From: Massilia kyonggiensis
GTDB taxonomy: Bacteria; Pseudomonadota; Gammaproteobacteria; Burkholderiales; Burkholderiaceae_D
DNA: 64,000 nt
Reading direction: 5' to 3'
NCBI RefSeq assembly: GCF_024756235.1
Contig: NZ_JANUGY010000005.1
Coordinates: 186,001-250,000, forward strand
Position numbers and translations under genes: made by a program. Of this stretch, positions 29,696 to 38,018 are shown piece by piece; position 1 is the stretch's first letter; each line of letters begins with the position of its first letter. Under the pieces are notes generated by a model. It made no database searches. It had not been told where the DNA came from and saw nothing but the letters and a program-made list of their open reading frames with translations.

Positions 29696-32590
29696 TCAGA
29701 AGCGGTAGGTCACGTTGGCGTAGATGAAGCGGCCGTACGAATCGTACACTTGCGGGAACGTGTTGCCGTTGCCGTAGGTACCCGTCACCGAGCTGGACGA
29801 CGCGATCGGCGGATCCTTGTCCAGCAGGTTGTTGATGCCGAAGCTCACGGCCAGCTTGCGGCCGAAGCGGTACACGCCGTTCAGGTCGAAGTAGCTGCGC
29901 GAAGCCAGGTACGCATCGCGCTGCGTGTCCAGCTCGCCGGCCAGCTGCGGGTTCCCGTCGAGCATGTCGTTCTTCAGGCGGTCGATGTAGCGCCAGGTGA
30001 GCGACAGGTCCAGGTTGTACGGGCTCGACCAGGTCGTGCGCAGCTTGTGGCGCCATTTCGGGGTCGGGGTGCCGCAGGTCGCGCCGTACAGGCCCGTGCA
30101 GTCGTAGCTGCCGTTGCCCGGCAGGTTCTCCACGGTGTAGCTGTGCACGTAGGTGCCGTTCAGCGTGAAGTCCAGGTTGCCGTAGCTTTGCGGCAGACGG
30201 GTGCGGTAGCTGGCGCCCACGTCCAGGCCCGAGGTGCCCTGCGAACCGATGTTCGTGGTGCCGGCTTCGACGTAGCCGTTCGGGGTCAGCCACAGCGAAC
30301 CGAGCTGGTCACGATGGATCAGGCTGCAGTACAGCGAATTGCCGGTCGTGAGGCACTGGGTGTACACGCTCTGGGCGTTGACGGCCTGGATCGCGTCCTT
30401 GATCTTCAGCTTGAATGCGTCCAGCGTGATGGTCAGGTTCTTGATCGGGTCGATCACGATACCGACCGTGTACGTGTTGGCGGTTTCCGGCTTGACGTTC
30501 GGGTTGCCGCCGGTACGGCCGTTGTACTGGTTGGTCGAGTTCTCCGGCACCTTGCCGTACAGCGAAGCCGGCAGGCCCGTGTTGGCGCACTGGGCTTGCG
30601 TGGCTTTCGGGGTCTCGCCGCCGCACGGGTCGTCGTTCGGACCGGCCAGCACCACGGCTTGCGGCGTGTACAGTTCATAGATGTTCGGCGCACGGACGGC
30701 ACGCTGGGCCGAACCGCGGACGCGCACCTGGTCGATCGGCTGCCAGTCGAGGCCCAGGCCGAATGTGTTGGTCTTGGCATCCGTGCTGTACTGCGAACGG
30801 CGGTACGAACCGGACAGGTCCATGTGCTTCGAGAAGGCCATGTTGTCCAGCAGCGGCAGCTTGAATTCGCCGAAGGCTTCCTTCACGTTGTACGAACCCG
30901 CGACGGCCGGGGACGCGCCGCCGGCACCGGACAGGTCGCCGGTCTGGTTTTCGTAGTCGGGCTCGAACGACAGCTTCTCGACGCGCTGCTCGTAGCCGAA
31001 CGACACGCCGGCGCCGCTTTCGGCGGTCGGCAGCTTCAGGCCGAAGCGGGTCAGGTCGGTGCCGATGTTCAGGCCGAACACGGATTGCTGCGTGAAGCCG
31101 CCGTTCGAACCGGTGGCGTTCAGGTAGTCCAGCGCGGCCTGGGTGACGCCGCCCTGCTTGTACAGGTTGTACGGCACGCAGGCGGTATCGGAACCGTTGA
31201 CGACGGAGCGGCACACGGCGTTGCCCGTGACCGGATCCTTGACGACGTCCAGCGCGTTCGCGATCAGGCGGCTCGAGAAGTAACCGGTCGCGCGGTCGCT
31301 GTGGTTGACGCGTGCGAACTGGCCGAACACGTCGTACGACCAGTCGCCGACCATGCCCTTCACGCCCAGCACTTCGCGGAACGAGGAGTCGGTGATGCTG
31401 GTCGAGCGCGGGCCGCCTTCGACGTTACGCTTGCCGACGGAGACGGTGACGGTGTCGCCCGGTGCCTTCAGCCCCAGCGCGGCGCGCCAGGCATCGTTCA
31501 GCAGCGGGTTCTCGTAGGCGATCGTCGCCTGCTGGCCGTAGAAGATGCCGCCCGGCGCGATCTGCGCGTCGGTCGTGTAGTTGTGGAAGCTGAATTCGCT
31601 GTAGATGCGCGCGTTCTCGTTGATGTCGAGGTGCACCATCGAGTTGATGTTGTACTCGTCCGACGGACGCTGGAAGAAGTTCAGGGGACCGAAGTTGTAG
31701 GCGTCGGTGGCCGACACGTACTTGCGCGGATTGCCGTTCGCATCCGGGGTGTACGAGCCGACGCGGGCGATCGAGGTGCCGGAACCCGAGCAGGCGAAGC
31801 CCGGATCGGACGCGCCCAGCGAGCAGGCCGAGAAGTCGCGCTGCGATTGCAGCAGGGCGTCGGCGTGGCGGTGCGAGGCGAAGAACGTCGCGTTACCCTT
31901 GTTGTCGGCGAAGTTCGAGCCCATCAGGATGCTGAAGTCGTACTTCTTCGCGTCGAACGCGTGGTTGCCCGGCAGCGGGAAACCCTTCTTGTTGACGACG
32001 CCCTGGATCTCGTCGTTGTGCTGCTTGTGGTTGGCGCCGGAGATGTTGGCTTCCAGTTCCACGCCTTCGTAGTTGTCCTTCATGATGAAGTTGACCACGC
32101 CGGACACGGCGCCCGAGCCGTACACGGCGCCGGCGCCGCCGGTCAGCACGTCGACACGTCGGATCAGTTCACTCGGGATCTGGTTCAGGTCGGCTGCAAC
32201 GCTGAGCACGCTGCCGGACGGCAGGCGCTTGCCGTTGACGAGCACCAGGGTACGCTGCGAGCCCATGCCGCGCAGGTCGACGGTGGCGGTACCGCTGGCG
32301 CCGTTCGAGATTGCGGCACCCTGCGACGCGAACACCTGCGGCAGGTTGTTCAGCAGGTCTTCGGTATTGCGCACGCCATCGATCTTGATGTCCTTGGCGC
32401 TCAGCGTGGTGATGGGGCTGGAGCCTTCCGTGTTCAGCGACGGAATGCGCGAACCCGTCACTTCCACGCGCTGCATCGACGCGGCGGGGGCTGCGGTATT
32501 GTCCTGTGCATGAGCGACGGACGCGCCGAGCGCCATGCCGCCGGCGAACATCAGTCGAACCGACCGAGATAAAACTTTTTCCGACATCAT
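29696..32590 (-). CDS. TonB-dependent receptor
   Basis: This 964-aa receptor has a signal peptide (about 1-29) ending in SVAHAQ, with the MSEKVLSRSVRLMF start seen also in paralogue A. The mature start SMQRVEVTGSRIPSLNTEGS leads to plug blocks DLRGMGSQRTLVLVNGKRLP and DVLTGGAGAVYGSGAVSGVV. The glycine-rich AVYGSGAVSG replaces the IYGSDAI of the other receptors, placing it in a different subgroup. The barrel ends in GRFIYANVTYRF. AAGGGA lies upstream of ATGATG. It shares direction with the next receptor upstream but has its own 390-bp AT-rich upstream region. Ligand unknown. Confidence 0.95.
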   Translation of the reverse strand: MMSEKVLSRSVRLMFAGGMALGASVAHAQDNTAAPAASMQRVEVTGSRIPSLNTEGSSPITTLSAKDIKIDGVRNTEDLLNNLPQVFASQGAAISNGASGTATVDLRGMGSQRTLVLVNGKRLPSGSVLSVAADLNQIPSELIRRVDVLTGGAGAVYGSGAVSGVVNFIMKDNYEGVELEANISGANHKQHNDEIQGVVNKKGFPLPGNHAFDAKKYDFSILMGSNFADNKGNATFFASHRHADALLQSQRDFSACSLGASDPGFACSGSGTSIARVGSYTPDANGNPRKYVSATDAYNFGPLNFFQRPSDEYNINSMVHLDINENARIYSEFSFHNYTTDAQIAPGGIFYGQQATIAYENPLLNDAWRAALGLKAPGDTVTVSVGKRNVEGGPRSTSITDSSFREVLGVKGMVGDWSYDVFGQFARVNHSDRATGYFSSRLIANALDVVKDPVTGNAVCRSVVNGSDTACVPYNLYKQGGVTQAALDYLNATGSNGGFTQQSVFGLNIGTDLTRFGLKLPTAESGAGVSFGYEQRVEKLSFEPDYENQTGDLSGAGGASPAVAGSYNVKEAFGEFKLPLLDNMAFSKHMDLSGSYRRSQYSTDAKTNTFGLGLDWQPIDQVRVRGSAQRAVRAPNIYELYTPQAVVLAGPNDDPCGGETPKATQAQCANTGLPASLYGKVPENSTNQYNGRTGGNPNVKPETANTYTVGIVIDPIKNLTITLDAFKLKIKDAIQAVNAQSVYTQCLTTGNSLYCSLIHRDQLGSLWLTPNGYVEAGTTNIGSQGTSGLDVGASYRTRLPQSYGNLDFTLNGTYVHSYTVENLPGNGSYDCTGLYGATCGTPTPKWRHKLRTTWSSPYNLDLSLTWRYIDRLKNDMLDGNPQLAGELDTQRDAYLASRSYFDLNGVYRFGRKLAVSFGINNLLDKDPPIASSSSVTGTYGNGNTFPQVYDSYGRFIYANVTYRF

Positions 32591-32902
32591 TTGTCTTGAG
32601 TCCCTTCTGAGCTGGGCCGGTGCGGCTGTGCGCCGGCTCGCAGATCCTGTTATTGATCTACCCCCATCCTTTTGGGAGGGAATTTTTATTTGCTACAAGA
32701 CAATGAAATCATTGCTAATAATCAAAGTCAACGAGTAAATATGCATATATGCATGATTGCTGTAAATATCAAACTTTGTTTTACTCGATGAAAAAATGCT
32801 TGGTGAAAATTTTGATTGATATGTTGTATTCAGTTTTTTATTCGAAATTTTCTAGGTGCGTAATGACAGTGTTGTGCCCCATCCTGGTGCGGCGCTGCAC
32901 CA
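32591..32902. other. AT-rich intergenic region upstream of a TBDR
   Basis: About 310 bp without a gene, strikingly AT-rich compared with the rest of the window. It contains a perfect 14-bp palindrome, ATGCATATATGCAT, at 32741-32754. It must hold the promoter of the receptor ending at 29696. Short open frames here have no ribosome-binding site or recognisable product. Confidence 0.5.
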
Positions 32903-32940
32903 AAAACAAACGGGACAGTGAGTGCTCACTGTCCCGTTTT
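32903..32940 (-). terminator. Terminator of the TBDR at 32981-35752
   Basis: AAACGGGACAGTGAG pairs with CTCACTGTCCCGTTT with almost no loop. On the minus strand it is followed by TTTGTTTTT-type sequence, downstream of the receptor stop; the other strand also has a T tail. Confidence 0.85.
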
Positions 32941-32980
32941 TCATCGTCCGACGATCAGCCGGCTAACCGGCTGTCTGTCA

Positions 32981-35752
32981 TCAGAACTGGTAACGCACGC
33001 CAGCCTTGAAGAAGCGGCCGATGGCGCCGCTGGCGTCCATCGGGTTGTAGCTCATGCCGCCGTAGGTCAGCGGATCCAGCGGTGCGATCTTGTCGAACAG
33101 GTTCGTGATCGAGCCGTAGACCTGCAGCTGCTGCGTGACCTGGTAGCGGGCCGACAGGTCGATCGTCGTGAACGACGCCAGGCGGCAGTTGCCCGGTGCC
33201 GGCGAGCCGTTCGCAAACTGCGAGGCGCACTTGTCGCCCGCGAAGTACACGTTCTGCATGTCGGAGCGGTAGTTCGCGGTTGCCGTCACGTTCAGGTCCT
33301 GGCGGTCCCACGACACGGTCGTGCTGATCTTGTCCTTCGGCGTACCGGCGCAGTCCGACGTGTCGCAGTTGCCGTGCGTGCCGGCATACTGGTAGCGCGT
33401 GCCGTTCTTCTCGGCGCGCACCCACGACGCGACGTGCGTCCAGGTCAGGCCCACCGTGGCGCGGCCGTAGTCGCCCAGGCGGAAGCGCTGCTTGACGTCC
33501 AGGTCGACACCCTTGACTTCGGTGAAGCTCGAGTTCTGGTACGGAGCCTTCGACAGCAGCAGCGTGCCCGTGTTCGGGATCGCGACGCCGTTCACGACCA
33601 GGTTGTTGTCGTTGCGGATCGCGGTCGGCAGGGCGGCTGCTTCCACGTACGACAGCGGGTTGATCTCGTTGGAACGCTTGATCTTGAAGGCGTCCAGCGA
33701 CAGCGCGGTGCCGTCGAACGGATCCCACACCATGCCCAGCGTGTAGCCCTTCGATTTTTCCGGCTGCAGGTTCGGGTTGCCGACCTTGACGGCGCCGATG
33801 GTGATCGAGCAGTCGGCCTGGGTGGCACCGCCGGCGGCCGGCGTGCCGCCCGGGCAACGGACCGGGTCACGCACGGCCGAGTTGCCGGTGCTCTGGCTGT
33901 CCGGGCTGAATTCGGCCGGACCCGGGGCACGGAAGCCTTCGGTGTACGTCGTGCGCAGCGCGAACGTCTTCAGCGGGGTCCACTTGGCGCCGAACTTCGG
34001 CGTCGTCGACGAGAACTGCTTGTACTTGTCGTAGCGGACGGCGGCGTTCAGCTCGACCGACTTGATGACCGGCGCGGCCACTTCGAAGAACACGGCCGAC
34101 ACGTTCTGGTCGCCCTTGGCGGCCACGTACGACGAGTTGATCGAACCGTCCTGCGAGCCCGACAGCGACGGGTTGTCCAGCGACTGGTGGCGGTATTCCG
34201 CGCCGACCGCCAGGCCCAGGGCGCCGCCCGGCAGCTGCATCAGCTCGCGCGACGCCTTGAAGTCGACCACGTCCAGCTGGGTGGTCGAATGCGACATGGC
34301 GTTCGTCGCCAGCGCGGCGTACAGCGACGCCGGGTTCTTGCCGGCCTGCGTGCCGATGTAGTACGGGAAGTAGGCGCTCTTCGGATCGCCCAGCGCGGCC
34401 TGCAGCACCTTCATGTTGAGCATGTTGCTGTAGTTCAGGTCGAGCGAGGAGTGCGAGTGCGTGATGCCGGTGTCGAAGTCCCAGCCCGCCATCGTGCCTT
34501 TCAGGCCGAACACGAAGCGCGAGAATTCATTGTCGGCCGAGCGCGTGCTGGGGCCGACGTCGAACAGCGAGTAGCGCACGCGCACGGGGACGCCGTACGG
34601 GTTCTGCGGATGGGTTGCGCCCATCAGGATCGCGTTGCCGTAGTTGATGATGCCGGTCGGGTTGGCGGCGTTCGGCGGGAACGCGATGGTGCCGCTGGTC
34701 GACGGCGGGGTCATCGTGAATTCGGTGTCGCGCTTCGAGTAGCCGGCTTCGGCGTAGAACTGCAGGTCGCTGTTCAGGTTCTTGGTGAAGCGGGTGTAGA
34801 AGTTCATGCCGCCGATCTTCGGCTGCATCGAACGGAACTGGTCCGAATACCACAGGCAGCCGCCGGCCGGGTCCTGCGCGGTGGTGACGGAGAACTGCGA
34901 GCAGCCCGGCAGCGAGACGTAGTTGCCGGTCTTCGGATCGCGCAGCGCGCCGGTCGGCGTCGGGCTCGAGGCGCCCGGGGTGATGTAGCCGGCGGCGAAC
35001 TGGGTGTTGGCCGGATAGCCCCACGGACGGATGTCGCCGTGGCCGATCCATTCGCGGCTCGCGCGGTCCTTGTTCAGCAGCGACTGGTTGCCGAAGAACT
35101 CGGCGTTGACCATGACGTTGTAGCCGTCTTCGTCCAGGCGGCCCTTGCCCCACGTGAGGGCGGCCTTGCCGGTGCCGGCGTCGTGGTAGCGCGATTCGCC
35201 CACTTCGGCCTTGAAGGTCGTGCCGACGAAGTCCTTGCGCAGGATGATGTTGACCACGCCCGCGATCGCGTCGGCGCCGTAGGTCGACGAGGCGCCGTCC
35301 TTCAGGATCTCGATGCGCTCGACGGCTTCCATCGGCACGGTCGACAGGTCGGTGAAGCTCTTCTGGCCGTCGTCGGCGCGCGCGAACGGTGCCATGCGGC
35401 GGCCGTTCAGCAGGACCAGGGTCGAGGTGGCGCCCAGGCCGCGCAGCGAGATGGCGGTGGAACCGGCGGCGAAGCCGTTGCCGAAACCGGTCGGCAGCGA
35501 ACCGGCGCCGTCCGACGTCAGCGTCTGCAGGTATTCCGCGACGGTGCCCTTGCCGGATTTGGCGAGGTCTTCACGGCTGACCACCTGCACCGGCGAGGCG
35601 GTTTCGGCGGTTGCGCGCTTGATGCTCGAACCGGTGATTTCGACACGCTGGATCGGACCCTGGGCGTCTTGCGCCACGGCCGGTGCAGCGCCCAGCGCCG
35701 CATAGGCGAGGGCGAGCGTGACTGCTTGTGCGATAGCTTTCTTTTGATACAT
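32981..35752 (-). CDS. TonB-dependent receptor
   Basis: This 923-aa receptor starts at the ATG for MYQKKAIAQAV, with GGAG at good spacing; 21 upstream open codons are rejected. The signal peptide (about 1-28) ends in APAVAQ. The mature start IQRVEITGSSIKRATAETAS leads to plug blocks ISLRGLGATSTLVLLNGRR and EILKDGASSTYGADAIAG. It ends FFKAGVRYQF. It is the closest relative here of the receptor at 23908-26772. It is divergent from the peptide ABC transporter operon, and the intergenic region carries two palindromes, so shared control of outer- and inner-membrane uptake is conceivable. Confidence 0.95.
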   Translation of the reverse strand: MYQKKAIAQAVTLALAYAALGAAPAVAQDAQGPIQRVEITGSSIKRATAETASPVQVVSREDLAKSGKGTVAEYLQTLTSDGAGSLPTGFGNGFAAGSTAISLRGLGATSTLVLLNGRRMAPFARADDGQKSFTDLSTVPMEAVERIEILKDGASSTYGADAIAGVVNIILRKDFVGTTFKAEVGESRYHDAGTGKAALTWGKGRLDEDGYNVMVNAEFFGNQSLLNKDRASREWIGHGDIRPWGYPANTQFAAGYITPGASSPTPTGALRDPKTGNYVSLPGCSQFSVTTAQDPAGGCLWYSDQFRSMQPKIGGMNFYTRFTKNLNSDLQFYAEAGYSKRDTEFTMTPPSTSGTIAFPPNAANPTGIINYGNAILMGATHPQNPYGVPVRVRYSLFDVGPSTRSADNEFSRFVFGLKGTMAGWDFDTGITHSHSSLDLNYSNMLNMKVLQAALGDPKSAYFPYYIGTQAGKNPASLYAALATNAMSHSTTQLDVVDFKASRELMQLPGGALGLAVGAEYRHQSLDNPSLSGSQDGSINSSYVAAKGDQNVSAVFFEVAAPVIKSVELNAAVRYDKYKQFSSTTPKFGAKWTPLKTFALRTTYTEGFRAPGPAEFSPDSQSTGNSAVRDPVRCPGGTPAAGGATQADCSITIGAVKVGNPNLQPEKSKGYTLGMVWDPFDGTALSLDAFKIKRSNEINPLSYVEAAALPTAIRNDNNLVVNGVAIPNTGTLLLSKAPYQNSSFTEVKGVDLDVKQRFRLGDYGRATVGLTWTHVASWVRAEKNGTRYQYAGTHGNCDTSDCAGTPKDKISTTVSWDRQDLNVTATANYRSDMQNVYFAGDKCASQFANGSPAPGNCRLASFTTIDLSARYQVTQQLQVYGSITNLFDKIAPLDPLTYGGMSYNPMDASGAIGRFFKAGVRYQF

Positions 35753-35871
35753 TACAACTCCAAATGGGGCTTCGATGGCAAGGCTAAACATCGACGCATT
35801 CCAGATTCGGAACATTCATGGTATGCATATGCCGGACTGGAAAATCTTATGATGTAGGCTCTCTCTCATTT

Positions 35872-35897
35872 CCAAAAAATTAGAATTCATTTTTTGG
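35872..35897. repeat. Perfect inverted repeat, CCAAAAAAT arms
   Basis: CCAAAAAAT and ATTTTTTGG flank an 8-bp centre in the 320-bp gap between a TBDR and the ABC transporter. The rest of the gap (35753-36072) holds no gene. This may be an operator or a hairpin. Confidence 0.5.
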
Positions 35898-35921
35898 CAA
35901 CGCATCAGACCATCGCAGCGT

Positions 35922-35954
35922 GCAATATGTCAATACGATGACAGTACATATTGC
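35922..35954. repeat. Nested inverted repeat, operator-like
   Basis: Outer arms GCAATATGT and ACATATTGC enclose inner arms TGTCA and TGACA around ATACGA. The whole element is about 33 bp, in the divergent promoter region. Such dyads are typical binding sites for dimeric or tetrameric regulators. None is encoded nearby. Confidence 0.5.
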
Positions 35955-36072
35955 GTAAACGCCACAACAGCGCATCCTTTTGGTTATGGCCCCATGACAT
36001 CTTTTCCCGGCAGGGGCGGCGCAATCTGGTCTATAGTTCCGAACGCGTTCGATGACTCACCCGGGAAACCCG

Positions 36073-37011
36073 ATGTTTGCTTATATCCTGCGGCGCCTGT
36101 GGCAGATGCTGCCGACGATGGCCGGCGTCGTCGTGCTAGTGTTCGTGCTGTTCAACTGGGTCGGCGGCGACCCTTCGTACCTGTTGGCGGGCAAGATGGC
36201 CGACGCGCGCGCCATCGCGAACATCCGCGCGCAGCTGGGGCTCGACGCGCCGTGGTACGTCCAACTCGGCATTTTCGTGAAGCAGATCGTCACGTTCGAC
36301 TTCGGCAATGCCTGGGCGACGGGCGAGCCCGTGTCGCACATCATCGCCAGCCGCCTCGGACCGTCGCTGACCGTGCTCGTGCCGCTGACGGTGCTGGAGA
36401 CCACGATCGGCATCGCGCTGGCGCTCGCCGTCGCGTTCGTGCGCGGCTCGCTGACGGACCGCGTCGTGATGGTCGCGTGCACGGTGGGCATGTCGATCTC
36501 GATCCTCGTCTACATCATCGTGTTCCAGTACGGCCTCGCCTACAAGCTGGGGCTGTTCCCCGTGCAGGGCTGGGGCGAGCATTTCACCGAGAACCTGCTG
36601 CGCTACGCCACCCTGCCGATCCTGATCGGGCTCACCGTGTCGCTGGCGCCGACCCTGCGCCTGTTCCGCAGCTTCGTGCTGGACGAGGTCGGGCAGGACT
36701 ATGTGCGCACGGCGCGCGCGAAAGGCCTGCCGGAGCGGCGCATCGTGTGGGTGCACGTGCTGCGCAACGCGGCCATTCCCATCATCACGTACGTCATGGC
36801 CAACCTGCCGGCGCTCTTGATCGGCGCCTTCCTGCTCGAGCGCTTCTTCGGCATTCCGGGCATCGGGCGCGAAGTGATCCTCGCCGTCGAGCGCAGCGAT
36901 TTCCCGGTGATCAAGGCGATCACGGTCTACGTCGCCGCCGCCACGATGGTGTTCAACCTGCTGGCGGACCTGATGTACCAGGCCGTCGATCCGCGCGTGC
37001 AGCTGAAATGA
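36073..37011 (+). CDS. Peptide/oligopeptide ABC transporter permease (DppB/OppB type)
   Basis: This 312-aa inner-membrane permease starts with the family signature MFAYILRRLWQMLPT; an ATG seven codons earlier is less likely. It has about six membrane segments, including 9-30, and a cytoplasmic EAA loop: RTARAKGLPERRIVWVHVLRNAAIP, split by coupling-helix residues. The LGLDAPWYVQ periplasmic stretch is typical of DppB. It is the first gene of a three-gene unit with ATGA overlaps, which implies translational coupling. The substrate is probably peptides or related small solutes. No substrate-binding protein gene is present. Confidence 0.92.
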   Translation: MFAYILRRLWQMLPTMAGVVVLVFVLFNWVGGDPSYLLAGKMADARAIANIRAQLGLDAPWYVQLGIFVKQIVTFDFGNAWATGEPVSHIIASRLGPSLTVLVPLTVLETTIGIALALAVAFVRGSLTDRVVMVACTVGMSISILVYIIVFQYGLAYKLGLFPVQGWGEHFTENLLRYATLPILIGLTVSLAPTLRLFRSFVLDEVGQDYVRTARAKGLPERRIVWVHVLRNAAIPIITYVMANLPALLIGAFLLERFFGIPGIGREVILAVERSDFPVIKAITVYVAAATMVFNLLADLMYQAVDPRVQLK

Positions 37012-38018
37012 TGCATCCGACGACCTCTCCCGGCCTGTGGACGCTGGCCTGGCGCCGCCTGTGCGCCGACCGCGTCGCGATGGTCTCGCTGGCCGTCGTG
37101 TGCCTGTTCCTGCTGTCCGTCGTGCTGTCCGCGACGGGCCTGGTCGCCGCCGACTGGGAAGACGAGGTGGCGGTGAATTACGCGCCGCCGTCGTTCGTCG
37201 GACCCGATCCGGCGCTGGCCGCGCTCGCGCAGCCGCCGCGGCCGGCGCCGCCGAATGCGTTCGATCCGCTCGCGGGCGACATCGCACAGATTCGGTCCGA
37301 GCTGGCGCGGCGGGGCCACGCGGCGCAAGTCGTGAAACAGGCCACGCTGCCGTTCGGCGCCGACAAATGGGGCCACGACATCGTGAGGAAGACGATCAAG
37401 GGCGGGCAGACGTCGATCGTCGTGGGCCTCGTCGCCGCGTTCGTCGCCGTCGCGCTGGGGACGCTGTTCGGCGCGCTGTCCGGCTTCTACGGCGGGCTGG
37501 TCGACGACCTGTTCAACTGGTTCTACAACGTGTTCACGGCGATTCCCTCGATCCTGATGATCCTCACCGTGGCCGCCGTGCTGCAGACGAAGGGCGTGCT
37601 GACGATCGTGCTGATCCTCGGCCTCACCGGCTGGACGGGGCCGTACCGCCTGATCCGCGCCGAGTACATCAAGCACAAGGCGAGAGAGTACGTGATGGCG
37701 GCCGACGCCATCGGCGCGTCCGGCTGGCGCAAGATGTTCGTGCACATCTTCCCGAACGTGTCGCACGTGGCGCTCGTGCAGATGTCGATCCTCGTCGTCG
37801 GCTTCATCAAGGCCGAAGTGATCCTGTCGTTCCTCGGCTTCGGCGTGCCGGTGGGCGTCGTCTCGTGGGGCAGCATGCTGAACGAGGCGCAGAATGAACT
37901 CATCCTCGGCAAATGGTGGCAGCTGACGGCGGCCGCCAGCGCCATGGCCCTGCTCGTGACGGCGTTCTCGCTGTTCGCCGATGCGCTGCGCGATGCGCTG
38001 GATCCGAAACTGAAATGA
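37008..38018 (+). CDS. Peptide/oligopeptide ABC transporter permease (DppC/OppC type)
   Basis: This 336-aa permease begins with an OppC N-terminal helix (about 25-48). It then has a periplasmic segment of about 80 residues rich in Ala and Pro before FGADKWGHDIVRKTIKGGQT, the usual OppC entry into the transport domain. The EAA loop is IRAEYIKHKAREYVMAADAI, and five further membrane segments follow, including SFLGFGVPVGVVSWG. Start and stop overlap the neighbours by four bases on both sides. The long periplasmic segment is larger than in E. coli DppC and looks more like the YejE-type permeases. Confidence 0.92.
   Translation: MMHPTTSPGLWTLAWRRLCADRVAMVSLAVVCLFLLSVVLSATGLVAADWEDEVAVNYAPPSFVGPDPALAALAQPPRPAPPNAFDPLAGDIAQIRSELARRGHAAQVVKQATLPFGADKWGHDIVRKTIKGGQTSIVVGLVAAFVAVALGTLFGALSGFYGGLVDDLFNWFYNVFTAIPSILMILTVAAVLQTKGVLTIVLILGLTGWTGPYRLIRAEYIKHKAREYVMAADAIGASGWRKMFVHIFPNVSHVALVQMSILVVGFIKAEVILSFLGFGVPVGVVSWGSMLNEAQNELILGKWWQLTAAASAMALLVTAFSLFADALRDALDPKLK

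Noticed and set aside
35994..37007. Long N-terminal extension of the second ABC permease
   Set aside because: It is an out-of-frame reading of the first permease; the overlapping ATG at 37008 gives the family start.
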